Source: RGIG4708 sp045633845
GTDB lineage: Bacteria; Bacillota; Clostridia; UMGS1810
Direction: 5' to 3'
Assembly (NCBI GenBank): GCA_045633845.1
Contig: JAZQZC010000003.1
Coordinates: 1-35,346, forward strand
Length of the DNA stretch: 35,346 bases
Shown: positions 34,295-35,346 of the stretch, piece by piece
Layout: the number at the start of each line of letters is the position of its first letter
Numbering within the stretch: position 1 is the first letter of the stretch
Made by a program: the position numbers and the translations under genes
The notes under the pieces: model-generated
What the model saw: only the letters and a program-made list of their open reading frames with translations
The model's database searches: none
Told to the model about the DNA's origin: nothing

Positions 34295-35201
34295 AAATGC
34301 ATTCAGCCGTTTTTTCGGCGGACTCGAAAAAACAAGAAAATCTCTCAATGACAAAATCGACAACGTACTCAAAATGTTTAAATCTGTTGACGAGGATTTG
34401 TTTGAAGAGCTTGAAGAAGCCCTTATTATGGCAGACGTTGGTGTAGATACATCTCTTTATATTATAGGCGAGCTGCGCGAGCGTGCAAAAGACAAAAAAA
34501 TTAAGGAGCCTGAGCTTATTAAACAGGAAATTGAAGATGTTATTTCGGAGATTTTAGCAAAAAATGATACTTCAATCAACCTTACCACCACACCGTCAGT
34601 TATTATGGTAATCGGTGTAAACGGCGTTGGCAAAACAACATCAATCGGCAAGCTTGCCGCAAAGTACAAGCAAGAGGGCAAAAAAGTAATTGTGGGTGCG
34701 GCAGATACCTTCCGCGCGGCAGCCATCGACCAGCTTCAGGTATGGGCAGACCGTTCGGGTGTAGATATTGTAAAGCATCAGGAGGGCAGTGACCCCGCAG
34801 CAGTTGTGTTTGACACAATAACTGCTGCCAAGGCAAGAGGTGCCGACATTATTATCCTTGATACCGCAGGCAGATTACACAATAAGAAAAATCTTATGGA
34901 TGAATTAAATAAAATATACAGAGTTATGGAGCGTGAGCTCCCCGCCTGCTCCAGGGAAACTCTGCTTGTGGTAGATGCTACAACAGGGCAGAATGCTGTT
35001 AATCAGGTAAAAATGTTTGGCGAAAGCACAGATATTTCGGGTATTATTCTTACAAAGCTTGACGGCAGTGCAAAAGGCGGAATTGTGCTTGCAATTGCAC
35101 ACGAAGAGCAGGTGCCTGTAAAGCTTGTGGGTGTAGGCGAGGGTATAGATGATTTGCAGATATTTGATGCGGAGGATTTTGCAGCCGCACTTTTTGCCTA
35201 G
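34284..35201 (+). CDS. ftsY: Signal recognition particle receptor FtsY
   Basis: The 305-residue GTPase has the SRP N domain (four-helix bundle to about residue 95) and the G domain: GVNGVGKTTS at 111-120, DTFRAAAIDQL, DTAGRLHNKKNL and TKLDGSAKGG. The long acidic A domain of enterobacterial FtsY is absent, as is normal for Bacillota; only a short basic and aromatic N-terminus (FKNAFSRFFGG) could touch the membrane. It receives SRP-ribosome complexes at the membrane. ATG 34284 overlaps the end of smc, with GGAGGAG about ten bases upstream. Its stop touches the first base of repeat copy A. Confidence 0.97.
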   Translation: MGFKNAFSRFFGGLEKTRKSLNDKIDNVLKMFKSVDEDLFEELEEALIMADVGVDTSLYIIGELRERAKDKKIKEPELIKQEIEDVISEILAKNDTSINLTTTPSVIMVIGVNGVGKTTSIGKLAAKYKQEGKKVIVGAADTFRAAAIDQLQVWADRSGVDIVKHQEGSDPAAVVFDTITAAKARGADIIILDTAGRLHNKKNLMDELNKIYRVMERELPACSRETLLVVDATTGQNAVNQVKMFGESTDISGIILTKLDGSAKGGIVLAIAHEEQVPVKLVGVGEGIDDLQIFDAEDFAAALFA

Positions 35202-35346
35202 CCGAAAGATAGTAATCCGAACCCGCCTGAAACGGCGTAATTTCGGTAACTTTCGGTTTGTCATCTTTGCAAGGCGACAGCCTTGCTTCATCTTCCGCAC
35301 CAAAATTTACTCAAAATTCCATCTGTTTCAGGTCGAGGAATTTTAA
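35201..35346 (+). repeat. Left part of the 276 bp structured repeat (copy A)
   Basis: Starting at the last base of the ftsY stop codon, this sequence aligns with the reverse complement of 30530-30675. It contains TCCGAACCCGCCTGAAA, a local hairpin GCAAGGC/GCCTTGC, CCGCACCAAAA and TTTCAGGTCGA. Its first bases, GCCGAAAGATAGTAAT, pair with 144-159 at the other end of the window. The last 33 bases equal the first 33 of the window. If transcribed with ftsY it would form a structured 3' region. Confidence 0.75.

Noticed and set aside
1..35346. A 35 kb circular plasmid or phage, suggested by the identical ends
   Set aside because: The gene content is chromosomal housekeeping, with no replication, capsid or integrase genes, and the shared ends lie inside a dispersed repeat.

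Overview
The window reads as a piece of chromosome from an anaerobic, AT-rich Bacillota, most likely class Clostridia (Oscillospirales-like). The grounds are near-consensus sigma-A promoters with 17 bp spacers, strong AGGAGG-type ribosome sites, TTG and GTG starts, the order tig-clpP-clpX, the pair smc-ftsY, a glycine riboswitch in front of an AGCS symporter, a YtrA-type GntR/ABC operon and ECF transporter genes. No phage, plasmid or integrase gene is visible. The organism cannot be named from the sequence alone.

Layout. Positions 1-159 are the right part of a repeat whose left part closes the window. Next come an unknown signal-anchored protein with a Nudix hydrolase (178-1506), a minus-strand comEC-holA operon (1566-4768), a LOG-family gene, an alpha/beta hydrolase, and a MarR-MATE efflux pair (6792-8681). 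A serine tRNA (8974-9065) follows, with an 86 bp duplication that copies its 3' end. A GntR regulator, ABC ATPase and permease form an operon (9226-12495). A DtxR/MntR regulator and a HAD phosphatase are on the minus strand. A glycine riboswitch controls an amino acid:sodium symporter (14160-15587). A metallophosphoesterase, trigger factor, ClpP and ClpX form the housekeeping block to 20001.

From 20011 the window becomes a mosaic. A 143 bp MITE-like repeat sits before a radical SAM gene. An ECF module follows, in which one polypeptide carries two ATPases and an S-like membrane domain. A second copy of the same MITE comes next, then a 1602-residue TIR-NACHT protein with a propeller-like sensor region under its own consensus promoter (25294-30102). 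After it come a 202 bp element with 35 bp inverted ends and a 276 bp structured repeat. smc and ftsY (30737-35201) close the window. From memory of clostridial synteny, a radical SAM gene of this kind often lies next to smc, so the ECF module, the TIR-NACHT gene and the repeats look like an accessory insertion of about 9 kb.

Two observations are most worth following. The first is the single-gene TIR-NACHT system, probably anti-phage or self/non-self sensing. The second is the 276 bp repeat at 30402-30677 and at the two window ends: its end stem and an inner hairpin differ in sequence between copies but keep their pairing, as expected for a structured RNA rather than an ordinary transposon remnant.
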